DNA of 64,000 nt. Source: Bradyrhizobium sp. SZCCHNS1050. GTDB taxonomy: Bacteria; Pseudomonadota; Alphaproteobacteria; Rhizobiales; Xanthobacteraceae. The notes under the pieces were generated by a model that was not told the DNA's origin, did not search any database, and saw only the letters and a list, made by a program, of their open reading frames with translations. The position numbers and the translations under genes are program-made. Where the stretch lies: positions 3,785,501 to 3,849,500 of the forward strand of contig NZ_JAUETR010000001.1 in NCBI RefSeq assembly GCF_032484785.1, given 5' to 3'. Shown one piece after another: positions 26,775 to 35,111 of the stretch (positions are counted from its first letter, which is position 1; each line of letters begins with the position of its first letter).

Positions 26775-28502
26775 TCACGCAGCCGTCCCCTCGTCCGAGA
26801 GCATCGCGAGTTCAGCGGCGTCCATGGCCGTCCTGACGCGCATCGGCTCGGCGCGGCCGCGAATCTCGACCTCGCGCTCCGGCAGCACGTCGGAGCCGAG
26901 TCGCGCCCGCGCGTAGACCTCGTCCGAGATGATGACCTGGCAGCCGAGGGTCTTCGTCATGTCCTGCAGTCGTGATGCGACGTTGACGGCGTCGCCCAGC
27001 GCGGTGAACACCATGTGGTCGCGATAACCGATCTCGCCCACGATCACCTCGCCGCCGTGAATGCCGATGCCGAAGCGGATCGGGTCATGCAGATCATGGC
27101 TGAGGAACGCGTTCAGCTCGGCGATATTGGCCGCGATGTCACGCGCCGCCTGGATCGCCTGGCCGCAGGCGACATGTGAATCGGTGGCTAGTCCGAACAG
27201 CGCGAGCATACCGTCACCGACGAACTGATTGGGCTGCCCGCCATTCGCCAGCACGGCCTGGGAGACGGCGCTGAGGAAGCGGTTGACGATGAACACCACG
27301 TCGAACGGCAGCCGTTTCTCAGCGAGGCCGGTCGATCCACGCATGTCGACGAACAGGCTGACGAGGTAGCGCTCCTGCCCGATTCCGGCGCGCGAGCTGC
27401 CGCGCTCGCCGGGTGTCGGGTTCGGCATGAACAGTTGGAAGAATGAAAGATCGCCGGTGGGGCGCAACTGGCAGGCCAGCCTGACCGACGGGTCCGCCGC
27501 GCCGATCTGCGCGAGCACGAAGGCCTCGCGAGGCGAGGGCGGCGGCAGCGCGCCGGGATCTCCGATCACCCTGATGCGGCAGGTCGAGCAACGTGCGCGG
27601 CCGCCGCACATGCTGGCATGCGGTACGTTGTTGCGCAGACTGGCCTCGAGCACGGACAAACCCTTTGGCACCCGGATGGAGCGGCCATTGTTGTAGGATA
27701 GCGTGACCATGCCGCCACGTCGCTCATGGACTGCTCGCACGCCGCGCGCGGCGAGCGCCAAGCCGATCAGGCCGCCATAGCCGATCAGGAAGCCGTTCAT
27801 GATGGTCTCCAGCACCGCCTGTTCAGATGGCGTGCCGGTCTGCCTCAACGAAAGATTTTCGGCGCGCCACTGCGGTGTTGCGTTGGCGGCGATGACGTCT
27901 CGGCCCCCACGATAGAAGCCGAGCAGCGCCAGCGCCGGGAGCAGCACGGCGCAGGCGAGCAGCCACGGCGCCGCGCGCTTGTAGAACGGCTTGAGCCGCA
28001 GCCAGAAGTGCAGCCCGATGCAGCCATGCGTCCATGACGTCAGCAGGGCTGCCGACATCAACCAGATCCGCCAGGACGGGCCGGTCCAATACGAGTACAG
28101 GACCTGCGGGTACAGCTTCTCCTGTCCGTACAGGGTCTGTCCGATGCGGACGCCGGCGATGTGGCTGAAGATCAGCGCCGGAATGCTTAGGCCGAGCAGC
28201 AGTTGCAGCGGCTCCATCGTGTTGCGGCTGAATTGCCGGCGCTGATAAAGCGCCCACACGCCGAGCCCGCCATGGGTAAGAGCGGCCGCATAGAACAGCA
28301 CGGCGATCGGAAGAAACTGCCAGAACGCCACATGATAGGACACGCCCTCGGCGAGCGCCTGCAGCGAGATGTTGCCGAGCGCATGGTTGAAAAAATGACT
28401 GAGCAGGTAGCTGAAGAGTATGAAGCCGCAGATCAGCCGCACCTGCCGCACACCGATGCCGCGACAGGTCGACCGCAAACGATGGTAAATCGAAATGGTC
28501 AT
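26775..28502 (-). CDS. CyaC-like class III adenylate cyclase with haem-type membrane domain and 2Fe-2S ferredoxin domain
   Basis: A 575-residue three-part protein. Residues 1-255 hold about six helices with membrane histidines (H36, H40, H77, H114, H159, H165), resembling the dihaem-b anchor of succinate dehydrogenase and of Sinorhizobium meliloti CyaC. Residues 265-355 are a ferredoxin domain with C299-x5-C305-x2-C308 and C344. Residues 380-555 are a class III cyclase with metal-binding Asp386 (LFVDMRGST) and Asp430 (VGDGMLALFG) and Asn507/Arg511 for the transition state. It probably makes cAMP in response to the quinone-pool redox state; GTP as substrate is not excluded. The domain calls are solid and the sensing model is inferred from CyaC. 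Confidence 0.88.
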   Translation of the reverse strand: MTISIYHRLRSTCRGIGVRQVRLICGFILFSYLLSHFFNHALGNISLQALAEGVSYHVAFWQFLPIAVLFYAAALTHGGLGVWALYQRRQFSRNTMEPLQLLLGLSIPALIFSHIAGVRIGQTLYGQEKLYPQVLYSYWTGPSWRIWLMSAALLTSWTHGCIGLHFWLRLKPFYKRAAPWLLACAVLLPALALLGFYRGGRDVIAANATPQWRAENLSLRQTGTPSEQAVLETIMNGFLIGYGGLIGLALAARGVRAVHERRGGMVTLSYNNGRSIRVPKGLSVLEASLRNNVPHASMCGGRARCSTCRIRVIGDPGALPPPSPREAFVLAQIGAADPSVRLACQLRPTGDLSFFQLFMPNPTPGERGSSRAGIGQERYLVSLFVDMRGSTGLAEKRLPFDVVFIVNRFLSAVSQAVLANGGQPNQFVGDGMLALFGLATDSHVACGQAIQAARDIAANIAELNAFLSHDLHDPIRFGIGIHGGEVIVGEIGYRDHMVFTALGDAVNVASRLQDMTKTLGCQVIISDEVYARARLGSDVLPEREVEIRGRAEPMRVRTAMDAAELAMLSDEGTAA

Positions 28503-28639
28503 GTGGTCCGTATGATCTGGAGCCGCAATGCTAGAGATTTATTCCCTGTTGTCCTAGAGGGCTGGTGGCGGCGGTCATCCGGCGGCGCGAGCTGCGCGGG
28601 AACGTTGACTCGCCCGCCGGAGTCGGGGAAAAGCACCGC

Positions 28640-30232
28640 GTGACGGCCATTTCCCCAGGCATCGACAGCCCAAAGTCTCGATCCACGCGCGCTGCGTGGC
28701 TGATGGCTGCGGCCGTGATCGCAAGCATGACGATCATCCGCATCGTCTATGCCGGGACGCTCGATCTGCGCACCGACGAGGCCTATTACTGGACATGGTC
28801 GAAGGAGCTGCAGCTCTGCTTCCTCGATCATCCGCCCATGATCGCCTGGTTCATCCGGCTGGGCACTGCCCTGTTCGGCGATACCAATCTCGGCGTTCGC
28901 TTTGCCGGCATCCTCGCGATGGGGGTGACGCAGCTCCTGCTCGCCGACATCGTTCGCCGTACCACTCACGATATGCGGGCCGTGATCCTCGCGGTGCTGC
29001 TGCCCGAGGCCGCGCTCTACTATGGCCTGCTGATGGCCAAGGTGGCGCCGGACGTCGCGGCGATCCCGTTTGCACTCGCGATGATCTGGGCGCTGGTTTG
29101 CCTCGCCGAGAGCGATGACGGCCGCTGGTGGCTCGCGGCCGGCCTGTTCGGTGGACTGGCGTTGTTGTCCAAATTCACGGTGGTCATGCTGCTGCCGGGC
29201 GTGGCGGCGTTCCTGCTCGTTCCGGCCTGGCGCAGCCGCTGGCTTCTGAGTCCCTATCCATGGTGCGGAGCACTGATTGCGCTGGCCGTGTTCTCGCCGG
29301 TGCTGATCTGGAACGTACAGCACGACTGGGCCTCGTTCCGCTTCCAGTTCGTTCGCGCCACCGCGCCGCATGAGTTTTCGTTGCGGACGCTCGGCGATTA
29401 TCTCGGATTGCAGTTCGGACAGGTCGGCTTCGTCCTGCTGCCGGTCACATTGTCGGCGCTGAGTTTCACGGCCTGGCGCGGCTATCGCACGCGTGAGCCG
29501 GTCGCGATCCTGCTGTCGACGGCGGTGCTGGTGCCGTTTCTCTACTTCCTCTGGAAATCGTTTACCTTGCGGATCGGCGACACCTGGCCGATGTTCATGT
29601 GGCCGATCGGGTTTGCGGCGGTCGCGATCAACATCGTCAAGCTGCCGCAGGACGGCGCGTCCGCCTGGTTCGTCCGATCGACCGTGCGCTGGGCGCGGAT
29701 CGCCGTCGTTAGCGGCATTGCCATGGTGGTCCTGATCTTTCTCTACTACGTCGTCGCGCCGTGGAATTTTCTCGGGCGGGCCGATCCGATCGGCGCCGAG
29801 GCGGGCTATCAGCAGGTGGCGGCACGCGCCGAGCAGGAACTGGCAAGCACCGGCGCCACCTGGATCGCGACCTCCGACTATCGCACCTATGCGATGATGC
29901 GGTGGTTCTTTCGCGGCCGCGTGCCGGTGGTCCAGATCAACGAGCGGGCCCGCTTCATCGGCTTCCGTGATCCCGGCATGGACCTGATCGCGGGACATGC
30001 CGGCCTCTATGTCGTGCGCGAGCCGGACAATACCGGCCCGCTGCTGTCGGACACGACCGCGCACCGCGAGCCGCTCGGACACGTCGAGCGGAGCTGGCGC
30101 GGCCGCGTCATGGACAGTTACGCGTTCGGCAGGCTGACGGGCTGGACTCCCGAACTGGCGCCGCCACCGGACTCGCCCTTGTACCAATGGCGCTGGCTCG
30201 CCGGTGGGTTCGATTCCACGCTGCGGGCCTGA
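28640..30232 (+). CDS. GT39/PMT-family membrane glycosyltransferase (ArnT-like)
   Basis: About 530 residues with roughly 10-12 helices. The first extracytoplasmic loop has the catalytic acidic residues of the PMT/ArnT superfamily (LRTDEAYYWTWSK, then CFLDHPPMIAW). Such enzymes transfer a sugar from a polyprenyl phosphate to lipid A, protein or another envelope acceptor. The GTG before TAISPGIDSP is chosen since GGGGAA lies upstream; an in-frame GTG at 28565 is the alternative and would add a charged N-terminus. It is divergent from the cyclase gene with a very short gap. Its end is 3 bases from the convergent YcjF-like gene. The acceptor is unknown. Confidence 0.82.
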   Translation: MTAISPGIDSPKSRSTRAAWLMAAAVIASMTIIRIVYAGTLDLRTDEAYYWTWSKELQLCFLDHPPMIAWFIRLGTALFGDTNLGVRFAGILAMGVTQLLLADIVRRTTHDMRAVILAVLLPEAALYYGLLMAKVAPDVAAIPFALAMIWALVCLAESDDGRWWLAAGLFGGLALLSKFTVVMLLPGVAAFLLVPAWRSRWLLSPYPWCGALIALAVFSPVLIWNVQHDWASFRFQFVRATAPHEFSLRTLGDYLGLQFGQVGFVLLPVTLSALSFTAWRGYRTREPVAILLSTAVLVPFLYFLWKSFTLRIGDTWPMFMWPIGFAAVAINIVKLPQDGASAWFVRSTVRWARIAVVSGIAMVVLIFLYYVVAPWNFLGRADPIGAEAGYQQVAARAEQELASTGATWIATSDYRTYAMMRWFFRGRVPVVQINERARFIGFRDPGMDLIAGHAGLYVVREPDNTGPLLSDTTAHREPLGHVERSWRGRVMDSYAFGRLTGWTPELAPPPDSPLYQWRWLAGGFDSTLRA

Positions 30233-30235
30233 GCC

Positions 30236-31264
30236 TCATTCCCGGTCGTCCTGCTTGCGCAGCAGATCCTTGGCGAGATCCGCCAGCGCCGGCCGCGGCA
30301 GCGCGGCGAACGGCATCGGCCGCGTCACGTCGATGGCCGCGAGGCCGAGCCGCGCCGTGAGCAGTCCGTTGAGCACGCCTTCGCCGAGGCGCTGCGACAG
30401 TTTTGCCGCGATGCCATGGCCCAGTACCTGCTGGATCAGGCTGTCGCTCGCGGCCATGCCGCCGGTGATGGCGAGATGCGCGACGACATGGCGCAACAGG
30501 CTGATCATGCCAAGCGCGCCGGGACGGCCGCCATAGAGCCGCGCGAGCTGCCGGATCATCCGCAAGCTTGCCACGAAGACGAACAGCACGTCGATCAGCG
30601 CGCGCGGGCTCACGGCCGTGACCACGGAAACCCGTTGCGCCGCAACCGACACCAGACGCCGCGCCTCGCTGTCGAGTGGCGCCATCAGCTCGCGCTCGGC
30701 AAGCTTGATCATGTCGCCGCCGTCGATGATGTCGTCGGCGTGGCCGGCGAGCGCGGCACGCGGACGCGCCAGGCGGGGATTGGCATGTGCGATCCGCAAC
30801 AGCTCGGCGACCACTTCGCGGCTCTCGGCACGATCGTCGGACAGCAGCACCGCGGCCGCGCGCTGGTGCAGCTTCTCGATGGTGGCGAGACGCACCAGCC
30901 CGTAAGTCTCTCGGGCAATGACGGCCGCCAATGCGATCGCGGCTGCGGCCGCGAACCCCGCGCCGACATAGCCGAGGGCCTCGCTGCGTGCGAACAGATC
31001 CTCGATCAGTCTGACGACGCCGAGGCCGAGGCCGAGCAGGACGAGGCCTGCGACCGAGCCCCAGAAAAGTGCGCCCCAGCCGAAGCTGCGCCGCGTCGGC
31101 AGGACGGTCTCGACCGGCACCGGCAATTGCGCCGGATCAGCCTCCGGCGTGATCTGGATGGTGCCGCGGCCCGGCCGGGCGGCCTCTTCGGCATCGACCA
31201 CGACGACGTCGGGATCATCGAGCCGGAAGGTCTGGGGACGACGATGCTTGGCGCGTTCGCTCAT
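30236..31264 (-). CDS. YcjF/TIGR01620 family membrane protein (DUF697)
   Basis: A 342-residue protein. A basic N-terminus (KHRRPQTFRLDDPDVV) precedes two helices near 65-120 and a DUF697 part (ALIDVLFVFVASLRMIRQLARLYGGRPG). The ATG overlaps the stop of the upstream YcjX gene (ATGA), so the pair is translationally coupled. An open frame continues far upstream in this register, but it lies inside the YcjX gene. YcjX and YcjF are stress-linked envelope genes in enterobacteria (psp regulon); no psp gene is seen here. Confidence 0.88.
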   Translation of the reverse strand: MSERAKHRRPQTFRLDDPDVVVVDAEEAARPGRGTIQITPEADPAQLPVPVETVLPTRRSFGWGALFWGSVAGLVLLGLGLGVVRLIEDLFARSEALGYVGAGFAAAAAIALAAVIARETYGLVRLATIEKLHQRAAAVLLSDDRAESREVVAELLRIAHANPRLARPRAALAGHADDIIDGGDMIKLAERELMAPLDSEARRLVSVAAQRVSVVTAVSPRALIDVLFVFVASLRMIRQLARLYGGRPGALGMISLLRHVVAHLAITGGMAASDSLIQQVLGHGIAAKLSQRLGEGVLNGLLTARLGLAAIDVTRPMPFAALPRPALADLAKDLLRKQDDRE

Positions 31265-32724
31265 TGCAGCCGGTCTCCGATCAGGAACTGAAGGGCGCGG
31301 TCCATGCGGATATGGGGCAAAGCGGGCTCGCCGCCAGGATCGGGGGCCAGCAAAGGCGGACGGAAGCGAAGAAAGCGGAAGTCGGTGCCGTCGGCGGCAG
31401 CGCTCGACAGGCCGCGATAGGCGCCGCCCTTGAACAGCTCCTCCGCATCGGCCGGCAGCTCGCCCGGAAAGGTTGCCACCTCGGTGTCGCCGTCGAAGAT
31501 CTCGCCATTGGCGCTTTCGCCGGCCGCCGGCGTGCCGAGCAGCGACGGCAGCTTCTCGCGGCCGCGGGCGACCAGCGCCTCGCGCGTCGCCCTGACGGCG
31601 GCCAGCGCCACCACGTCGATTGCGGCGCCCGTGCTCTCGGCTCGGGCCACCGCGCGGTTGACCGCGCGCCGCAGCACGGCTTCGAGCCGGTCGTGGCTGG
31701 TGTGATGCAGATGGTCGGCCTTGGTCGCCGCGAACAGGATGCGGTCGATGCGCGGCCGAAACAGCGCCGTCAGCATGTTTCCGCGTCCGACGCGGAAGCA
31801 ATCGAGAATGCCGGTCAGCGCGGCCTCGAGATCGTGCAGCGCCTCGGGGCCCGCATTGAACGCCGCCAGCGCGTCGACCAGCACGATCTGGCGATCGAGC
31901 CGGGCGAAATGGTCGCGAAAGAACGGCCTGACGACGATGTCCTTGTAGGACTCGTAGCGGCGCGCCATCATCGCCCATAGCGAGCCGGCCGGCGCCTGGC
32001 CGTCGGCCGGGACATCGAGCGGCGCGAAGGTCAGCGCCGGCGAGCCCGCGAGATTGCCCGGCATCAGGAAGCGGCCGGGCGGCAGCAGGCTCATGGCGAA
32101 GCGCTCGTCGCGGCAGGCACGCAAGTAGTCGGTGAACAGCCGTGCGGCCTCGAGTGTCGCCGACTCGTCCTCGCGGCCTTCGGGGGCGAGCGTCGCCAGA
32201 TGCGCGTGCCAGTCCTTGGCGACATGCGCGCGCGGCTCGCTGCGCGACAGCGCGAGGCTTTCCCGCGCCCACTGCTCATAGCTCTTGTTCAGCAGCGGCA
32301 GGTCGAGCAGCCATTCGCCGGGATAGTCGACGATGTCGAGCGTGAGCGTCCGCTCGGCGCCGTTGGCGCGCTGGAATTCGATCACCAGCCTGAGCTCGCT
32401 GATGTCGACGGTCGAGCTTGGCCAGCGCCGCTCGGCGACGAGCGCCCGCAAATGGCTCTCATAGGCAAAGCGCGGCACGCCGTCGTCGGGTTGCGGCGTC
32501 AGATATGCGCGGGCGATGCGGCCCGATGCCAAGGCCTCGAACACCGGCATGCGCCCGCCGCGCACGAGGTCATGAATCAGCGCGGTGATGAACACGGTCT
32601 TGCCGGCCCGTGACAGCCCGGTGACGCCAAGGCGGATGGTCGGGTTGAGGAAGCTCTCGCCATAATCAAGCAGGGCACGGGCCGACAGCCGCGCTTCCTC
32701 GACGAGTTCGGAAAAGGTCACCAT
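31261..32724 (-). CDS. YcjX family GTPase-like P-loop protein
   Basis: A 487-residue P-loop NTPase with Walker A GLSRAGKT at 36-43, then DYPGEWLLDLPLL (switch/G3-like) and ATKADHLH, which serves as the NKxD-like G4. These match the YcjX/DUF463 family. It is probably a cytoplasmic, membrane-associated GTPase. It is the first gene of a two-gene operon with the YcjF-like protein. The start is the ATG before VTFSELVEEARL. Confidence 0.9.
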   Translation of the reverse strand: MVTFSELVEEARLSARALLDYGESFLNPTIRLGVTGLSRAGKTVFITALIHDLVRGGRMPVFEALASGRIARAYLTPQPDDGVPRFAYESHLRALVAERRWPSSTVDISELRLVIEFQRANGAERTLTLDIVDYPGEWLLDLPLLNKSYEQWARESLALSRSEPRAHVAKDWHAHLATLAPEGREDESATLEAARLFTDYLRACRDERFAMSLLPPGRFLMPGNLAGSPALTFAPLDVPADGQAPAGSLWAMMARRYESYKDIVVRPFFRDHFARLDRQIVLVDALAAFNAGPEALHDLEAALTGILDCFRVGRGNMLTALFRPRIDRILFAATKADHLHHTSHDRLEAVLRRAVNRAVARAESTGAAIDVVALAAVRATREALVARGREKLPSLLGTPAAGESANGEIFDGDTEVATFPGELPADAEELFKGGAYRGLSSAAADGTDFRFLRFRPPLLAPDPGGEPALPHIRMDRALQFLIGDRLQ

Positions 32725-32915
32725 GGGAGGAGGGGAATTCGCCAGTTGAAAAGGGCGTGAGCGATTTTTGACAGGTGGCGATGCAAAACGCCGGATTCAA
32801 GCTCACAATTCCGGCCCGTTTCCGGATAGAACCAGACTTTGAACGGAACGTTGACCACTGGAAACCATAATCCTTCCGGCACAATTGTCCCGGAAAACCG
32901 GCACCAGGTTCTGAC

Positions 32916-33611
32916 ATGACCGTATTTCAACTGAAGCAGTTCGCCTCGACCTCCGTCCATGCCGCCACCGGCGCGATGCGTTGGAACTACGACAAGGTCG
33001 AGATGATCGCGGACGGCGTCGTCCACGTCGTCGGCATCGCCGCCGGCCTGGTCGCCGCAACCGTGCTCGTCGTGCTGACCTCGATCTATGCCAGCGCCGT
33101 CGACATCGTGGTGGTGTCGATCTACGTCGCGGGACTGCTCTCGATGCTGACGCTGTCGGCAACCTATAATCTGTGGCCGGTGTCGCCGACCAAATGGGTG
33201 CTGCGCCGCTTTGACCACTCCGCCATCTATGTGCTGATCGCAGCCACCTATACGCCGTTCATCGCCGCCCTGAAGGATACGGTGTTCTCGGCCGCGCTGC
33301 TGCTCGGGGTCTGGGGCGTCGCCATCTTCGGCATCGTGCTGAAGCTGCGCTGGCCGGGCCGCTTCGACGCGCTCTCGATCGGGCTGTATCTCGCGCTCGG
33401 CTGGAGCGGCGTCATGATGTACGACCGGGTGATCTCGGTGATGCCGCCCTCGGTCCTGGCCTTCGTGCTCACCGGCGGCATCCTCTACAGCCTCGGCGTC
33501 ATCTTCCATTCGTGGCGGCGCTTGCGCTTCCAGAACGCGATCTGGCATGGTTTCGTGTTGCTGGGCGCCGGCTTTCATTATACCGCAGTGCTCGACCTGG
33601 TCTTGACCTAG
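32916..33611 (+). CDS. Hemolysin III / PAQR-family membrane protein
   Basis: A 231-residue, seven-helix protein with the family's metal-site motifs: ADGVVHVVG in helix 1, FDHSAIYVLIAATYTPF and the final IWHGFVLLGAGFHY. PAQR/HlyIII proteins carry a zinc-hydrolase-like site in the membrane. Despite the name, haemolysis is not the established role of most members. It is divergent from the YcjX operon; the SDR gene follows after 24 bases and may be co-transcribed. Confidence 0.88.
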   Translation: MTVFQLKQFASTSVHAATGAMRWNYDKVEMIADGVVHVVGIAAGLVAATVLVVLTSIYASAVDIVVVSIYVAGLLSMLTLSATYNLWPVSPTKWVLRRFDHSAIYVLIAATYTPFIAALKDTVFSAALLLGVWGVAIFGIVLKLRWPGRFDALSIGLYLALGWSGVMMYDRVISVMPPSVLAFVLTGGILYSLGVIFHSWRRLRFQNAIWHGFVLLGAGFHYTAVLDLVLT

Positions 33612-33635
33612 AAAATTCCACGAGGAGGGCTTTGC

Positions 33636-34430
33636 ATGCAGGTGACCGGCAAGATTGTTGTGGTCACCGGCGGAGCCCGCGGCATCGGCAAGGCGCTGTG
33701 CGAGGCCTTCGCGGCCGCCGGTGCGGCCAAGGTGATCGTAGCCGATCTCGACGAAACCGGCGCCAAGGCCGTCGCTGGTGGCATCGGCGGCGCCGCCTTC
33801 AGATGCGACGTCTCCCAGGAAGCCGACATCCGGCACGTGATCGAGGAAACCGAGCGGCAGTTCGGGCCCATTGCGCTGTTCTGCTCCAATGCCGGCATTG
33901 GCGGCGGCTTCGACCCGCTGTCGGTCAATGTCGGCGGCACCTCCGACGAGCCGTGGGCGCGCAGTTGGGCCATTCACGTGATGGCGCATGTCTACGCGGC
34001 GCGGCATCTGATCCCGCGCTACAAGGCGCGCGGCGGCGGCTATTTCCTCAACACGATCTCCGCGGCCGGCCTGCTGTCGCAGGTCGGCAGCGCGCCTTAC
34101 TCCACCACCAAGCATGCCGCGGTGGGATTTGCGGAGAATCTCGCGATCTCGCACAAGGCCGACAACATCAAGGTCTCGATCCTGTGCCCGCAGGGCGTCG
34201 ACACCGACATGCTGCGATCGATTCCGAAGGGCCCGCAATCCGGCGACGGCGATCTGAGCCCTGAGCAGGTCGCGCAGGACGTGCTGAAAGGCCTTGCCGA
34301 GGAGAGCTTCCTGATCCTGCCGCATCCGCAGGTCCTCGGCTACATGCGCAAGAAGACCGAGAATTACGACCGCTGGCTCGGCGGCATGGCGAAGATCCAG
34401 GCAAAGATGCGCGAGGAGTTCGGGAAGTAG
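33636..34430 (+). CDS. Short-chain dehydrogenase/reductase
   Basis: A 264-residue classical SDR. The cofactor loop TGGARGIG is at 11-18, an acidic VADLDE follows beta-2 and favours NAD(H), NAG appears as SNAGIGGG, and the catalytic pair is Tyr155/Lys159 (YSTTK). CPQGVDTDM follows. GAGGAGGG precedes the ATG. Substrate unknown. Confidence 0.9.
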   Translation: MQVTGKIVVVTGGARGIGKALCEAFAAAGAAKVIVADLDETGAKAVAGGIGGAAFRCDVSQEADIRHVIEETERQFGPIALFCSNAGIGGGFDPLSVNVGGTSDEPWARSWAIHVMAHVYAARHLIPRYKARGGGYFLNTISAAGLLSQVGSAPYSTTKHAAVGFAENLAISHKADNIKVSILCPQGVDTDMLRSIPKGPQSGDGDLSPEQVAQDVLKGLAEESFLILPHPQVLGYMRKKTENYDRWLGGMAKIQAKMREEFGK

Positions 34431-34437
34431 GTCTGCG

Positions 34438-34606
34438 ACCATCGTCGGTCGACGTGACGGCGCCCGGCCTCAACGCCCTCCGCGGTCGTCCCCGCGACCA
34501 CGGAGACCCATAGTCCCAGGGTGCAGTTCGAGCCACGCGCGTCGACCATCTCGCCCGAGGTTTTCGACCGCGGCGTATGGATCCGGCGTTCGCCGGAATG
34601 ACGCTA
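34438..34606. repeat. Degenerate extragenic inverted repeat after the SDR gene
   Basis: Contains CGTCCCCGCGACCACGGAGACCCATA and, about 60 bases later, GTATGGATCCGGC...CGCCGGAATGACG, the outer and inner arms of the extragenic hairpin family seen at 2568 and 55079, here diverged. It lies directly downstream of the SDR stop. Confidence 0.5.
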
Positions 34607-34715
34607 AGGAGAGATCGTGCGGACATCATGGGCAGCGGACTTGATCCGACATCGATAGACATCATTGCGCCTTCTCGCGGCACATCATGCCCGAGCTGTA
34701 CAGTTGACTTGTCCC

Positions 34716-35108
34716 TTCAAGATTCGAAGGGCGCAGGGAATGCCGGGTGAAGGCCTCACCCATGGCCCGCCTGCAGCAAAAAATGCAGGCGGCAGGTACC
34801 ACAGGTGCAGCCGATCACCGGCATTCCCTGCGCGATGGTCTTCACGCTTATACGCAGTCTCCCTGGTGCGCCGGGCTGTTGGCCACCATTGTCCGCGCGG
34901 TGCATCAGCGCCATCGCGAACGAAACACCAGCATCGGGGTGTCAGGACGCTGCGACTTCACGTCCGCGGCCACGCCGTTCGTCCGCGTAGCAAGCTACGC
35001 TGCGGCATGGCCACGGCCATCGCATCCCGCCTCGCGTGTCGTGACGATCGCGCGCAACGCCCCTCCGTGGTGAGGCGGGATGCGCGGAAAGATCGTCCTG
35101 ATTTGCCC
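34716..35108. repeat. Long diverged repeat flanking IS copy 2 (proximal side)
   Basis: It begins with the inverted pair GCGCAGGGAATGCCGG ... CCGGCATTCCCTGCGC (34731-34833) and contains AGTCTCCCTGGTGCGCCGGG. It ends CCTGATTTGCCC next to the IS. It aligns along its length with the reverse complement of 20535-20935. Non-coding. Confidence 0.65.
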
Positions 35109-35111
35109 GAC

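Noticed and set aside
31265..32272. N-terminal extension of the YcjF-like frame to 678 codons
   Set aside because: The extension is inside the YcjX gene on the same strand but in another frame; the ATGA overlap marks the true start.
32916..33611. A haemolysin or virulence factor
   Set aside because: HlyIII/PAQR proteins are widespread membrane proteins; the name does not show lytic activity.
34716..35108. Coding genes in the repeat flanking IS copy 2
   Set aside because: Frames are short, change between the two repeat copies, and end in palindromic arms; it behaves as non-coding repeat.
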